Source: Myxococcales bacterium (GTDB lineage Bacteria; Myxococcota_A; Polyangia; Nannocystales; Nannocystaceae). Taken from it: a DNA stretch of 64,000 bases. The notes beneath the pieces are model-generated. The model made no database searches. It was not told the DNA's origin and was given only the letters and a program-made list of their open reading frames with translations. The stretch spans positions 62,001 through 126,000 of the forward strand of contig JACKDU010000001.1 in NCBI GenBank assembly GCA_020633335.1, written 5' to 3'. How positions within the stretch are numbered: position 1 is the stretch's first letter; every line of letters starts with the position of its first letter. Shown in pieces: positions 26,099-35,310 of this stretch. The translations under genes were made by a program, and so were the position numbers.

Positions 26099-27289
26099 CT
26101 ACTGCGGAAGGAAAGGCGCGCAGGTCGAGACGCCGGCGCCGACGATCCGGATCGGCGCGTTCATGTTCACGACCGTGAGGTCCTTGATCCCGTTGTTGTC
26201 GCTGTCGTCGTAGTCGTAGTGGGTGACCTTGCTCTTCGAACCGGGGCCGCCGCTCTCGGTGAAGAAGTAGAAGTCGCCGGCGAAGAAGGCGAAGGCGAAG
26301 GCGTTGGTCAGGTTGAGGTTGCCGAGCGGGGTGACGTCGATGTACTGGCCGTTCGCCTTGTCGACCTCGACGAGCTTCGCCGGGTTGACCCCGCCGAACA
26401 TGAAGACGCGGCCGTCGCCGGTGCCGGTGAGCTCGGCGCCGTTGAAGGTCGTCGGCCCGAGGATCGAGACCGAGAGGTTGTCGGGGTCGACGGTCAGGAA
26501 GTTGCCGAAGTTCTGCCCCTCGCCGAAGCCGCCGATCCCGTTGTAGGTGTTGCCGTAGAGCTGGTCGCAGGTGTTGAAGATGTCCTTCGAGACGAAGGCC
26601 ATGCCGAAGAGGGTCGCGCCCATCTGCCCCGGCGTGTAGCCCGGGTCGATGCAGTTCGCCGGGTTGGTGACGTCGACCTTCCAGATGTCGCCGGCCGGCG
26701 GGTTGAACATCACCCAGGCGTAGCCGGCGCGGTCGACCGCCATCGAGAAGGTGTTCTTCATGTTGTTGCAGCCGACCGCCCCGAGCATCTCGAAGGTGTT
26801 GGTCTCCGGCAGGTACTTCCAGAGCTCGGCGTTGTCCGAGAGGACGAAGATCCCGTTGTCGAGCGGGACCTCGACGTCGGCGCAGGGGCAGGGGTCCTCC
26901 ATCATCCCGGTGGTCCCGCCGGTGGTGGTCGGGTCGACGCCGGTGGTCCCGGTGGTCGTGTCGCCGGTGGTGGTCGGGTCGACGCCGGTGGTCCCGGTGG
27001 TCATGTCGGTGGTGCTCGAGGTCGGCGCGTCGGTGGTCGAGCCCGACGAGGTGGTCTCGGGCGCGGTCGTGCCGCTCGTCGACGAGCCGGTCGCCGACTC
27101 GGTGCCGGACATCGACGTCCCGCTCATCGTCGCCCCGCTCGCCGAGGTGGTCGCGGTCGACGACGAGGTCGAGGTCGACGAGTCGCTCTCGGTGCCGCTG
27201 TTGGACGCGCTCCCCTCCGGGGTGTCGCCGGTGCAGGCGAGCGGCGCGAGGAGGAGGGCGGTGATCGAGGCCAGGCGAGCGAAGGACAT
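26099..27289 (-). CDS. Ser/Thr-linker lipoprotein, beta-propeller-like
   Basis: The 396-residue lipoprotein has lipobox LAPLAC (C19), then about 110 residues almost wholly Ser/Thr/Gly, then a globular domain starting at DPCPCADV. The domain contains WKYLPETNTF, MAVDRAGYAWVMFN, IWKVDVTNPANC and FMFGGVNPAKLVEVD, which read as propeller blades. Proteins with this order are common in Nannocystineae. The role is unknown; a surface display or adhesin function is inferred from the long linker. A TATCGT box 6 nt before the ATG supports the start. Within the linker, a 40-bp DNA unit is repeated. Confidence 0.8.
   Translation of the reverse strand: MSFARLASITALLLAPLACTGDTPEGSASNSGTESDSSTSTSSSTATTSASGATMSGTSMSGTESATGSSTSGTTAPETTSSGSTTDAPTSSTTDMTTGTTGVDPTTTGDTTTGTTGVDPTTTGGTTGMMEDPCPCADVEVPLDNGIFVLSDNAELWKYLPETNTFEMLGAVGCNNMKNTFSMAVDRAGYAWVMFNPPAGDIWKVDVTNPANCIDPGYTPGQMGATLFGMAFVSKDIFNTCDQLYGNTYNGIGGFGEGQNFGNFLTVDPDNLSVSILGPTTFNGAELTGTGDGRVFMFGGVNPAKLVEVDKANGQYIDVTPLGNLNLTNAFAFAFFAGDFYFFTESGGPGSKSKVTHYDYDDSDNNGIKDLTVVNMNAPIRIVGAGVSTCAPFLPQ
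26918..27002. repeat. 40-bp direct repeat in linker, period 45 bp
   Basis: Two identical 40-bp units (26918-26957 and 26963-27002) encode TTGVDPTTTG repeats of the lipoprotein linker. Confidence 0.85.
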
Positions 27290-27295
27290 GGCGGC

Positions 27296-27301
27296 ACGAT
27301 A
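27296..27301 (-). promoter_or_regulatory. -10 hexamer TATCGT, leaderless spacing
   Basis: TATCGT on the minus strand ends 6 nt before the ATG at 27289. Confidence 0.5.
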
Positions 27302-27341
27302 TCAGAGGCCGCGCTCGCCGAACTCCGACGGCAATCGCGCC

Positions 27342-27418
27342 CGCGTATGCGCGAACGCGAGCGCCCGCTCGCGCATACGCGCGGGCGGGCGCCCCGGTGT
27401 CGGCCGCGCTCGCGGCCG
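27342..27418 (-). terminator. Double hairpin downstream of the M16 operon
   Basis: Two strong hairpins follow the stop of the M16 gene at 27429. CGGCCGCG-CT-CGCGGCCG lies at 27401-27418. A 13-bp perfect stem (CGCGTATGCGCGA, 27342-27354, with 27369-27381) has a 14-nt loop. Neither has a T-tract, so termination is inferred from position and stem strength. Confidence 0.4.
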
Positions 27419-27428
27419 CGCTTCCTCG

Positions 27429-28979
27429 CTACATCCGCTTGAGGCTGGTGTCGTAGACCCGGACCTCGCCGAAGCGCGCGAGCTCGTCCTTGAGCTTGTC
27501 GGCGCGGCCGATGGCGATGACGTGGACGCCGGCGCCGCCCCAGAGCTGGGCGCTGGTCGCCTTGAGCTGGTCCGGCGTGACCGCCTCGATGTCGACGCGG
27601 TAGCGCTCCCAGAAGTCGGCCGGGAGGCCGTAGAGGCGCTGGGTGATCGTCTTGCTCGCCATCACGCCGACGCCCTCGACCTCGAGCGCGAACTGACCCG
27701 AGAGCTTGCTCTGGGTCCGCCCCAGCTCGTCGGCCGGGATCCCCTCCTGGGCGGGGGCCTTGAGGAGGTCGAGGAGCGCCTCGGTGAACTCGACCGCGCT
27801 CTTGGTCTTGGTCCCGCCGCCGGCGAAGAACATCCCGCCGTCGTAGCCGAAGGTGTGGAAGGCGCCGACGCCGTAGGTGAGGCCGAGCTGCTCGCGCAGC
27901 ACCTGGTTGAGCCGGCCCGAGAGCCCGCCGCCGAGGGTCGACTGGAGGATCTTGCCGCCGAGGTAGCCGGCCTCGCCGATCCCCGGCGCCGGCACGACCA
28001 CGGCGATCGTCGCCTGGGCGCTCCCCTTGCGGTCGATCACGTGGACGATCGTCTGGCCGATCGCCGCCGGCTTGTCGGCCTTGGGGGCGGCGATCGCCTC
28101 GCCGGCCTTCCACTTGCCGAGGTGCTTCTTGGCGAGCGCGGCCGCCTTGTCGGGCTTGATGTCGCCGGCGATCACCAGGACCGCGTTGCCCGGGTGGTAG
28201 TGGCGCTGGTGGAAGGCGACGACCTGCTCGCGGGTGAGGGCGTTGATCTCCTCGTCGCTCGGGAAGGGGCGGCCGTAGGCGCTCTGCTCGCCGAAGACCA
28301 GGCGCTCGCCCATCCGCAGCGCGAGGCCGAAGGGCGAGGACTTCTCGCTGGCCACCGACTGGATCAGCATGTCCTTGATCTTCTTGAAGGAGTCCTCCGG
28401 GAAGGCGGGCTCCATCACCTCCTCGGCGATCACCTTGAGGCCGAGGTCGGCGTCGCGGGCGAGGACGTCGGCGCCGACGACCACGAACTCGTCGCCGGGC
28501 GACGACGAGGTGTCACCGCCGGTGGCGTCGACCATCTGGTCGAGCTGCGCCTTGGTGTGCTTCTTGGTCCCCTCGGCGAGGAGGTAGGCGGTGAGCTCGG
28601 CGAGCTTCGAGTGCTCGGCCGGCGCGTAGATGTTGCCCGCCTTGACCACCAGCGAGATGTCGACGACCGGGGTCTCGTGGTCCTCGAGGACGATCACCTC
28701 GAGGCCGTTGTCGAGCTTGGTCACCTCGGGCTTCGGGAACTTGACCGGCTTCGGGGCCTCGATCCCGGGGAGCGGCGGCAGGGCGGCGAGCTGGGCTCGC
28801 TTGGCGGCGGCCTCGTCGTCCCGCTTCTTCTTGGCGGCGGCCTTGTCGGCCTCCTCCTTGGCGGCGGCCTCGGCCGCGGGGTCGGGCGGCGGCGCGGTCT
28901 CCTTGGGCTTGCAGGCGGGTCCGGCGATCAGGAGCGCGGCGCTGAGGGAGGTCAGGAGCTTGCGGGTGATGGTGGTCAT
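27429..28979 (-). CDS. M16-family lipoprotein, catalytic motif lost
   Basis: The 516-residue protein has an export signal with a cysteine at 23 (probable lipoprotein, though the lipobox GPAC is atypical). A highly charged Ala/Glu/Lys linker (30-65) follows, then an M16 peptidase fold from about 85. In M16 enzymes the zinc motif reads LAHFLEHMLFKGT; the aligned segment here is LAELTAYLLAEGT (126-138), so all three of H, E, H are replaced. It is expected to be the substrate-binding, non-catalytic partner. Its ATG overlaps the stop of the catalytic M16 gene by 4 bp (ATGA), implying coupled translation and a 1:1 complex. Confidence 0.88.
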   Translation of the reverse strand: MTTITRKLLTSLSAALLIAGPACKPKETAPPPDPAAEAAAKEEADKAAAKKKRDDEAAAKRAQLAALPPLPGIEAPKPVKFPKPEVTKLDNGLEVIVLEDHETPVVDISLVVKAGNIYAPAEHSKLAELTAYLLAEGTKKHTKAQLDQMVDATGGDTSSSPGDEFVVVGADVLARDADLGLKVIAEEVMEPAFPEDSFKKIKDMLIQSVASEKSSPFGLALRMGERLVFGEQSAYGRPFPSDEEINALTREQVVAFHQRHYHPGNAVLVIAGDIKPDKAAALAKKHLGKWKAGEAIAAPKADKPAAIGQTIVHVIDRKGSAQATIAVVVPAPGIGEAGYLGGKILQSTLGGGLSGRLNQVLREQLGLTYGVGAFHTFGYDGGMFFAGGGTKTKSAVEFTEALLDLLKAPAQEGIPADELGRTQSKLSGQFALEVEGVGVMASKTITQRLYGLPADFWERYRVDIEAVTPDQLKATSAQLWGGAGVHVIAIGRADKLKDELARFGEVRVYDTSLKRM

Positions 28980-30325
28980 TGGGCACCCCCGGGGACGATG
29001 TCAAAGGTGACGCTGCGCTCTTGGGTGAGGTAGGTGTTGGCGACCCGCTTGAGGTCGGCGGCGCTGATCTTGTCGAAGCGCTTGTAGTCGCCGTTGAGCT
29101 TCTCGGCGCCGCCGTAGAAGGTCTCGTAGGTCGCGAGCTGCATCGACTTGTAGAGGGTCTTGGAGAGCCCGTCGATGTAGCCCTTGTAGATCTTCGCCTT
29201 CGCCCGCTTGAGCTCGGCCGGGGTCACGCCCTTCTTCTTGACCTCCTCGAGCTGCTCCCAGTAGGCGGCCCGGAGGTCGGGGAGCTTGATCCCGTTGGCG
29301 GCGACCAGCAGGGTGGCGAGCTGGCCGGGGCCGTAGGTCGGGATCGGGAAGCCGGCGTTCATGATCACCGCCGACGCGAGCTTCTTGTCGTCGACCAGCG
29401 CCTTGGGGAGGCGGGCCGAGGCGCCGTCGGTGAGGATCGTCGCCAGGAGCTCGAGGGCGTCGCGGTCCTTCTCCCGCGGCGGCGGGATGTCGAAGGAGAC
29501 CAGCGCCAGGGGCACCGGCGCGAGCGGGTCCTGGACCTCCTTGTAGACCGCGGCGGTCTGCGCGGCCTCCTCGGGGAAGGCCTGCTGGTTCTCCGGGCCC
29601 TTCTTGATCGGCCCGAAGTGCTTCTCGATCAGCGCCTTCGCGTTCGCCGGGTCGAAGTCGCCGCAGAGGACGAGGACCGCGTTGTTCGGGGTGTAGTAGC
29701 GGTCGAAGAAGTCGATGAAGGCCTGGGCCGGGGCGTTGGAGAGGTCCTCCATCGACCCGTAGATCGAGTGGGAGTAGGCCCAGCTGGAGAAGGCGGCGGC
29801 CGGCCAGTCGAGGAGGATCGTCTTGGCGAAGGGCTGGTTCTCCTGCTGCTGGCGGACCTCCTCCTTGACCACGTCCTTCTCGTTGTTCAGCGACTCCTCG
29901 GTGAGGATCAGCGACTCCATCCGGCTGGCCTCGAGGTAGAGCATCCCCTCGAGGAAGTTGCTCGGCACCGTCTCGAAGTAGTTGGTGCGATCGGGCTCGG
30001 TGTTGCCGTTGAGGGAGCCGCCGGTGTTGTCGACGTAGTAGCCGAAGGCGCCCTCCGGGATGTTCTTCGAGCCGTTGAACATCATGTGCTCGAAGAGGTG
30101 GGCGAAGCCGGTGCGGCCCTCGACCTCCTGGGACGAGCCCACCCGGTAGGTGATGTAGACGGTGACGATCGGCGCGCTGTGGTCCTCCGAGAGGACGACC
30201 TGCAGGCCGTTGTCGAGCTTGAACTTCTCGACGGGGATGGTCACCTCATTGGCGGCGCGGGCCACTTGAGGCGGGATCGCCAGGCCGATGAGGCCGGCGA
30301 GGGCGAGGTGGGCGAGGGGTCGCAT
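28976..30325 (-). CDS. M16-family zinc peptidase, exported catalytic subunit
   Basis: The 449-residue peptidase has an N-terminal signal peptide (cleavage after VARA, about residue 24). Its inverted zinc motif is HLFEH (H76, E79, H80) in FAHLFEHMMFNGS, and the distal glutamate lies in NEKDVVKEEVRQ (near 153-160). The R/Y pair of the C-terminal half and the SFDIPPPREKDRDALELL block match processing-peptidase-like M16B enzymes. It acts in the periplasm or on the surface. It is the first gene of a two-gene operon with the inactive M16 lipoprotein. A TAGAGT hexamer about 47 nt upstream and GAGGAG in the leader mark a conventional leadered promoter. Confidence 0.92.
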   Translation of the reverse strand: MRPLAHLALAGLIGLAIPPQVARAANEVTIPVEKFKLDNGLQVVLSEDHSAPIVTVYITYRVGSSQEVEGRTGFAHLFEHMMFNGSKNIPEGAFGYYVDNTGGSLNGNTEPDRTNYFETVPSNFLEGMLYLEASRMESLILTEESLNNEKDVVKEEVRQQQENQPFAKTILLDWPAAAFSSWAYSHSIYGSMEDLSNAPAQAFIDFFDRYYTPNNAVLVLCGDFDPANAKALIEKHFGPIKKGPENQQAFPEEAAQTAAVYKEVQDPLAPVPLALVSFDIPPPREKDRDALELLATILTDGASARLPKALVDDKKLASAVIMNAGFPIPTYGPGQLATLLVAANGIKLPDLRAAYWEQLEEVKKKGVTPAELKRAKAKIYKGYIDGLSKTLYKSMQLATYETFYGGAEKLNGDYKRFDKISAADLKRVANTYLTQERSVTFDIVPGGAQ

Positions 30326-30498
30326 GGGCGTGAAAAGGCTCCTCAGTTCGGGATCGCGCGTACTCTAGGGGATCGTCCGCGGGGGAACAAGCGCGCTCCG
30401 CGGGGGGCCCGAGGCCCCACAGAAACGGGCTTCCTGGCCGCCCGGGCAGGTCCGGGGGCCGGCCGCCGGGAGGATGGCGTCGGCGCGGCTCGGGCGGG

Positions 30499-30504
30499 TA
30501 TGGT
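30499..30504 (+). promoter_or_regulatory. -10 hexamer TATGGT, leaderless spacing
   Basis: TATGGT ends 7 nt before the ATG at 30512. The alternative in-frame ATG at 30500 would lie inside this hexamer, which favours the downstream start. Confidence 0.45.
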
Positions 30505-30511
30505 GGGCGCC

Positions 30512-31726
<1,215 letters not shown>

Positions 31727-31794
31727 GCGCAGGGACGCCGGGGCGCCGGGCTGCGCGCGCGGCAAAGCCTGCGCTTGGGCGGAGCGCCGCCGTG

Positions 31795-31800
31795 TATAGT
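31795..31800 (+). promoter_or_regulatory. -10 hexamer TATAGT, leaderless spacing
   Basis: TATAGT ends 8 nt before the ATG at 31809 (5 nt before an alternative GTG at 31806). Confidence 0.5.
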
Positions 31801-31808
31801 CTGAGGTG

Positions 31809-32363
31809 ATGCGACTGCGCCTCCTCTCAATCGGGCCCCTGGCGCTCCTGGTGGCGCTCTCCGCGGCGTGCGACGACGAGCACCCCAGCCTCGACGGCGA
31901 CCAGATCCGCACCCGCTGCCTCGACGCCGCCGCCGAGGCGCCGGACTCCTTCATCCTCGGCGGCTCCTGGTCGGGCGGCTGCGACGATCAGGGGCGCTGC
32001 GAGGAGAGCCTGCGGATCGAGTCGTCGTGCCTGACCTACCAGGCGCTCGACGCCGAGGGGCGGGTGATCCAGCTCAACCACGCGATCCTCACCGACTTCG
32101 GGGTCTCGGAGGCGAAGGCGCGGGCGGCCGCGCTCGCCGACGTCGCCCTGCCGCCGCTCGCGGACGCCTGCGGCGACGGCGAGTGCCCCGAGGGGATGAT
32201 CGCGCTGATCCGCGGCGGCGACGCGGACAACTTCGAGTGGCGCGGGCAGCCGCCGGCGGAGCTCGCGTCGGTCTTCGACTACATCGATTGGGTCCGGCTC
32301 TCGGTCCGCGCCTGCGCGGCCAACGACTGGCTGACGATCGACGAGGGGTGCGAGCGGCTCTAG
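31809..32363 (+). CDS. Small lipoprotein of unknown function
   Basis: The 184-residue protein starts with a lipoprotein signal (LSAAC, C21) and has no long linker. The mature part has eight further cysteines, several spaced so as to form disulphides (GGCDDQGRCEES, SSCLTY, ADACGDGECPEG, VRACAANDW, DEGCERL). I do not recognise the family. Cys-rich small lipoproteins of this kind are common in myxobacteria. It precedes copy 4 of the dispersed element and converges on the coiled-coil gene. Confidence 0.78.
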   Translation: MRLRLLSIGPLALLVALSAACDDEHPSLDGDQIRTRCLDAAAEAPDSFILGGSWSGGCDDQGRCEESLRIESSCLTYQALDAEGRVIQLNHAILTDFGVSEAKARAAALADVALPPLADACGDGECPEGMIALIRGGDADNFEWRGQPPAELASVFDYIDWVRLSVRACAANDWLTIDEGCERL

Positions 32364-32380
32364 AGCGCGGCTCTGGTCTC

Positions 32381-32397
32381 GTGTCTCTTGGGACAGG
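32381..32397 (+). repeat. Dispersed element GTGTCT-N4-GGACAGG, copy 4
   Basis: GTGTCT-CTTG-GGACAGG sits in the 40-bp gap between two converging genes, like copies 1 and 2. Confidence 0.55.
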
Positions 32398-32403
32398 GAC
32401 CCG

Positions 32404-33582
32404 CTAGCCGCGGCGGCGGCCGAAGAGGAGCGCGGCGGCGACGCTGGCGACCCCCGAGCCGATCGCCAGGGCGACCCGGCGCTTGCGCTGGCGTCGCTCC
32501 TCGTCGCGGCGGGCTTCGTGCTCCTCGCTCTGCCGCCGGCGGGTGGCCGCGTGGGCGTCAGTCTCGTCGGCGAGCTGGCGCTTGAGGCCGGCGAGGCGGT
32601 CCTCGGCGGCGGAGAGCGAGCCCTGGAGGCGGGCGGCCGCCTCGCGCTCCTCGGCGAGGGCGGCCTCCGCCTCGCCGAGGCGGCGGTGGAGGGCGGCCCG
32701 CTCGCGCTCGTAGGCGAGGGCGGCCTCACGGGAGCGGCCGAGGGCGGCCTCGGCCTCGGCGAGGGCGTCGCGCTGGTCCGCGTCGCGCTCGCGGAGCGCC
32801 TGGAGCTCGGCCTCCACGCTCGCCCGCGCCTCGTGCTCCCGCGTCAGCTCGGCCCTCGCGGTCTCGAGGTCGGCGCTGAGCCGCGCGCGCTGGTCGGCGG
32901 CGCGCTCCTCCTCCTCGCGGAGCGCCTGGAGGTCGCCGCGCAGCGCCGAGGCCTGGGCGGCGAGGACGTCGTGGGCCGCCCGGGTCGCGCCGTGGGCCCG
33001 CTCCTCGGCGTCGATGTGGAGCTGGGTCTCCTCGAGCGCCCGCCGGAGATCGACGGCCTCGCGCTCAGCCCGCTCGGCCCGGGCGAGCGCGGCCGCGAGC
33101 TCGCCGGCGCCGCGCTCGGCGCTCGCGGCCAGGGCCTGGCGCTCGCCCTCGAGGTCGGCGGTGACCGCCTGGAGGTCGCGCTCCGCGTTAGCTGCTCGTG
33201 AGGACATGTCCTTTAGTTCGCGCTCGGCATCGGCTGCCCGTGAGGACATGGCCTGGAGCTCGCGCTCCGCGTTGGCTGCCCGTGAGGACATGGCCTGGAG
33301 CTCGCGCTCGGCGTCGTCTGCCCGTGAGGACATGGCCTGGAGGTCACGCTCGGCGTCGGCGGCCCTCGCCGCGGTCGCGACCGCGGCCTCGACGGCCTCG
33401 CGGGCCCGGGCGAGGTCGGCGTGCGCCTTGGTGAGCTCGCGCTGGAGCCGGGCCGCCTCCCGCTGGGCCCTGGTCAGGCTCTTGGCGCTCTTCGGCTTCG
33501 CCTTGGCGCCGCTCTTGCTCCCCCGCTTGGCGGCGGGCGAGCCCTCGCCCCCCGCGCCCCTGCCTTCGTCGTTCTCGGACAT
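32404..33582 (-). CDS. Long coiled-coil protein with C-terminal membrane anchor
   Basis: The 392-residue protein is almost entirely heptad-patterned, rich in Ala/Arg/Glu and without Pro after residue about 35. It ends with a short hydrophobic helix and Arg-rich tail (VALAIGSGVASVAAALLFGRRRG), so it is probably tail-anchored in the inner membrane. Residues near 78-134 consist of four 14-residue repeats of the AERELQAMSSRAAN type, exactly two heptads each. The N-terminus is Lys/Ser-rich. ATG at 33582 (MSENDEG) is preferred to the longer open frame. Function unknown; scaffold or polarity roles are typical of such proteins but cannot be read from sequence. Confidence 0.8.
   Translation of the reverse strand: MSENDEGRGAGGEGSPAAKRGSKSGAKAKPKSAKSLTRAQREAARLQRELTKAHADLARAREAVEAAVATAARAADAERDLQAMSSRADDAERELQAMSSRAANAERELQAMSSRAADAERELKDMSSRAANAERDLQAVTADLEGERQALAASAERGAGELAAALARAERAEREAVDLRRALEETQLHIDAEERAHGATRAAHDVLAAQASALRGDLQALREEEERAADQRARLSADLETARAELTREHEARASVEAELQALRERDADQRDALAEAEAALGRSREAALAYERERAALHRRLGEAEAALAEEREAAARLQGSLSAAEDRLAGLKRQLADETDAHAATRRRQSEEHEARRDEERRQRKRRVALAIGSGVASVAAALLFGRRRG
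33191..33358. repeat. 42-bp tandem repeat, 4 copies, inside coiled coil
   Basis: Four units (33191-33232, 33233-33274, 33275-33316, 33317-33358) each encode 14 residues, i.e. two heptads. The copies differ by several bases, so they are older than the other linker repeats in the window. Confidence 0.85.
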
Positions 33583-33751
33583 CGCGGGCCCAAGTATTGC
33601 CCGTGGCGCGCCCGGGGTCGAAGGGCCGACGACGCGGCGGCGATCCGCCGGAATTGACGGCTCCTGGCGGGCTTGAGGCTCCAAGCCCCCGGCCGCGGCG
33701 GGCGCGAATTAGCGAGCGGCGCGCCGGCGGACGTGCTATTTCGCGCCCGCG

Positions 33752-34255
33752 ATGGGCTTCCTCGACAAGGCAAAGAGCTTCTTCGGCGGCAAGGGCATGG
33801 CCAACGTCACGATCACCGTGATCGAGCGCCAGCCGGCCGCCTCGGCGACCTTCCCGATCACCGACTCGGTCCTCAAGGGGACCATGGTGATCGACGTCCA
33901 GAAGGATTGCACCCTCCTGGCGACCAAGTACGAGGTCTGGCTCTACCTCAAGAAGGGCGACGAGGAGATCGAGTCGCCCTTCCTCGTGGTCATGGAGCAG
34001 GACCCCGATCCGAACACCAGCTACTCCGACGAGTGCCTGAAGATGCCCTGCGATCTCAAGGCCGGCCAGCAGATCACCCAGCCGTGGATGGTCATGGACG
34101 TCGACATCCCGGGGATCCTCGCCAAGAACGGCTTCTCGGATCCGGAGGCCGCCGCCAGCGATCCGCGGGTGCGCCTCGAGGTGAAGTGCATCGCCGACGT
34201 CAAGGGCTCGCCCTTCGACCCGAGCGCGACGGTGCCGGTCCGCCTCGTCCCCTGA
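33752..34255 (+). CDS. Hypothetical cytosolic protein, possibly arrestin-like (Spo0M-like)
   Basis: The 167-residue protein begins MGFLDKAKSFFGGKG, an amphipathic N-terminus also seen in Spo0M-type proteins. It continues as an all-beta sandwich: VTITVIERQPAAS, VLKGTMVIDVQKDC, YEVWLYLKKGDEE, ITQPWMVMDVDIPG, RVRLEVKCIADVKG. The order suggests an arrestin-like fold, but the usual Spo0M helical and acidic blocks are not clear, so the family call is tentative. A TATTTC hexamer ends 9 nt before the ATG. There is no signal peptide. The neighbours give no functional hint. Confidence 0.65.
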   Translation: MGFLDKAKSFFGGKGMANVTITVIERQPAASATFPITDSVLKGTMVIDVQKDCTLLATKYEVWLYLKKGDEEIESPFLVVMEQDPDPNTSYSDECLKMPCDLKAGQQITQPWMVMDVDIPGILAKNGFSDPEAAASDPRVRLEVKCIADVKGSPFDPSATVPVRLVP

Positions 34256-34279
34256 TCGCCCCGCTCGCTGATCGCTCGA

Positions 34280-35310
34280 TCACTCGTAGCGGGTGAGCGT
34301 GACCCCATGGAGGGTGATCGCGCTCGCCCGCCCGTACATCGTCAGGGCGTAGCGTCCGGGCGCGAGGGTGTCGGCGTAGAGCTCCTCGGGGCCGACGACG
34401 ACCGAGGCGAAGCGCCAGGGGCAGGGGGAGCAGCGCCGCAGGAGGACCCGCGCCTCCGGGTCGCCGGAGACCCGGAGGCCGTAGGCGTCGGGCTCGGTGA
34501 TCGTCAGGGTCACGCTGGTGTAGGCGGCGTCGTCCTTGCCCGGGCTGACCCCGCCGAAGACGTCGGGGTCGTCGCAGGAGAGCGCCCGGGTGTGGGCCCA
34601 GGTGTACTCGTCGAGCCAGGGGATCTCGGGGGCGGCGCAGGGGTAGGGGAGGAGCGGGTCGTCGACCTCCTCGGGGCAGGCGTCGCTGCCGATGTAGTCG
34701 GCGACCACCTCGTCGAGGTCGCCGAAGAGCTCCGCGAAGAGCCCGCGGATCTCCGCCTCGTCGGCTTCGTAGGGGCAGCGCCTCAGGAGCTCGACGAAGG
34801 CGGCGCGCCCGTAGGTCCCGAGGAGGTAGGTGGTGAAGCCGTCGGCGACCCCGTAGAAGGTGAAGCCGTTGTCGCGGCGGTTGTAGGCGAGGAAGGGCCG
34901 GGGATCGTAGTAGGGGGGCGAGGGGAGCATCTCCGGGGCCCACTCGAGCGCCTCGGCGATCCCCTCGTAGAAGAAGTCGCAGCCGCGGCCGGCTTGCTCC
35001 TCGAAGATCAGGTGGACGAGCTCGTGGTCGAGGTGCGGGTAGACCGCGATCGCGTCGCGATTGCCCCCGAGGCCGACGGTGTTCGGCGTCGTCGACGGCT
35101 CCTCGCCGAGCTCCTCCGGGGTCACCCAACGGTAGCGGTAGTGGGGGAGCGTGCCCGGGTCGAGGCCGAGGCCGCGCTCCACGTGGCTGACGAAGCCGTC
35201 GAGGAAGGCGACGTTGCCGGCGCAGGGGCGGAACTCGAGGTCGTATTCGAAGCGGACGCGCTCGCCCTCCTGGACGCCGACGGTCGGCGAGCAGGCGAGC
35301 GCGAGAAGAG
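34280..35310 (-). pseudogene. 5'-truncated zinc-metalloprotease-like lipoprotein gene
   Basis: The frame from about 35303 to 34280 encodes a clear protein: ALACSPTVGVQEG (end of a lipoprotein signal with its cysteine at 35291-35293), a globular region, and a zinc motif HELVH within DHELVHLIFEEQ. A short aromatic-rich GIAEALEW segment and a C-terminal beta domain follow. However, no start codon or signal-peptide N-terminus exists in this frame. Upstream of ALAC the frame reads only Arg/Pro-rich shadow of the FG-GAP gene, and the nearest GTG gives no signal. The 5' end seems to have been lost by a deletion that joined it to the FG-GAP gene, or the two are fused by a -1 frame change. Sequencing error cannot be excluded. 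Confidence 0.65.

Noticed and set aside
33191..33358. Four 42-bp repeats that could suggest a CRISPR array
   Set aside because: No spacers of constant length; the repeats are contiguous and in frame with a heptad coiled-coil protein; no cas genes are present.
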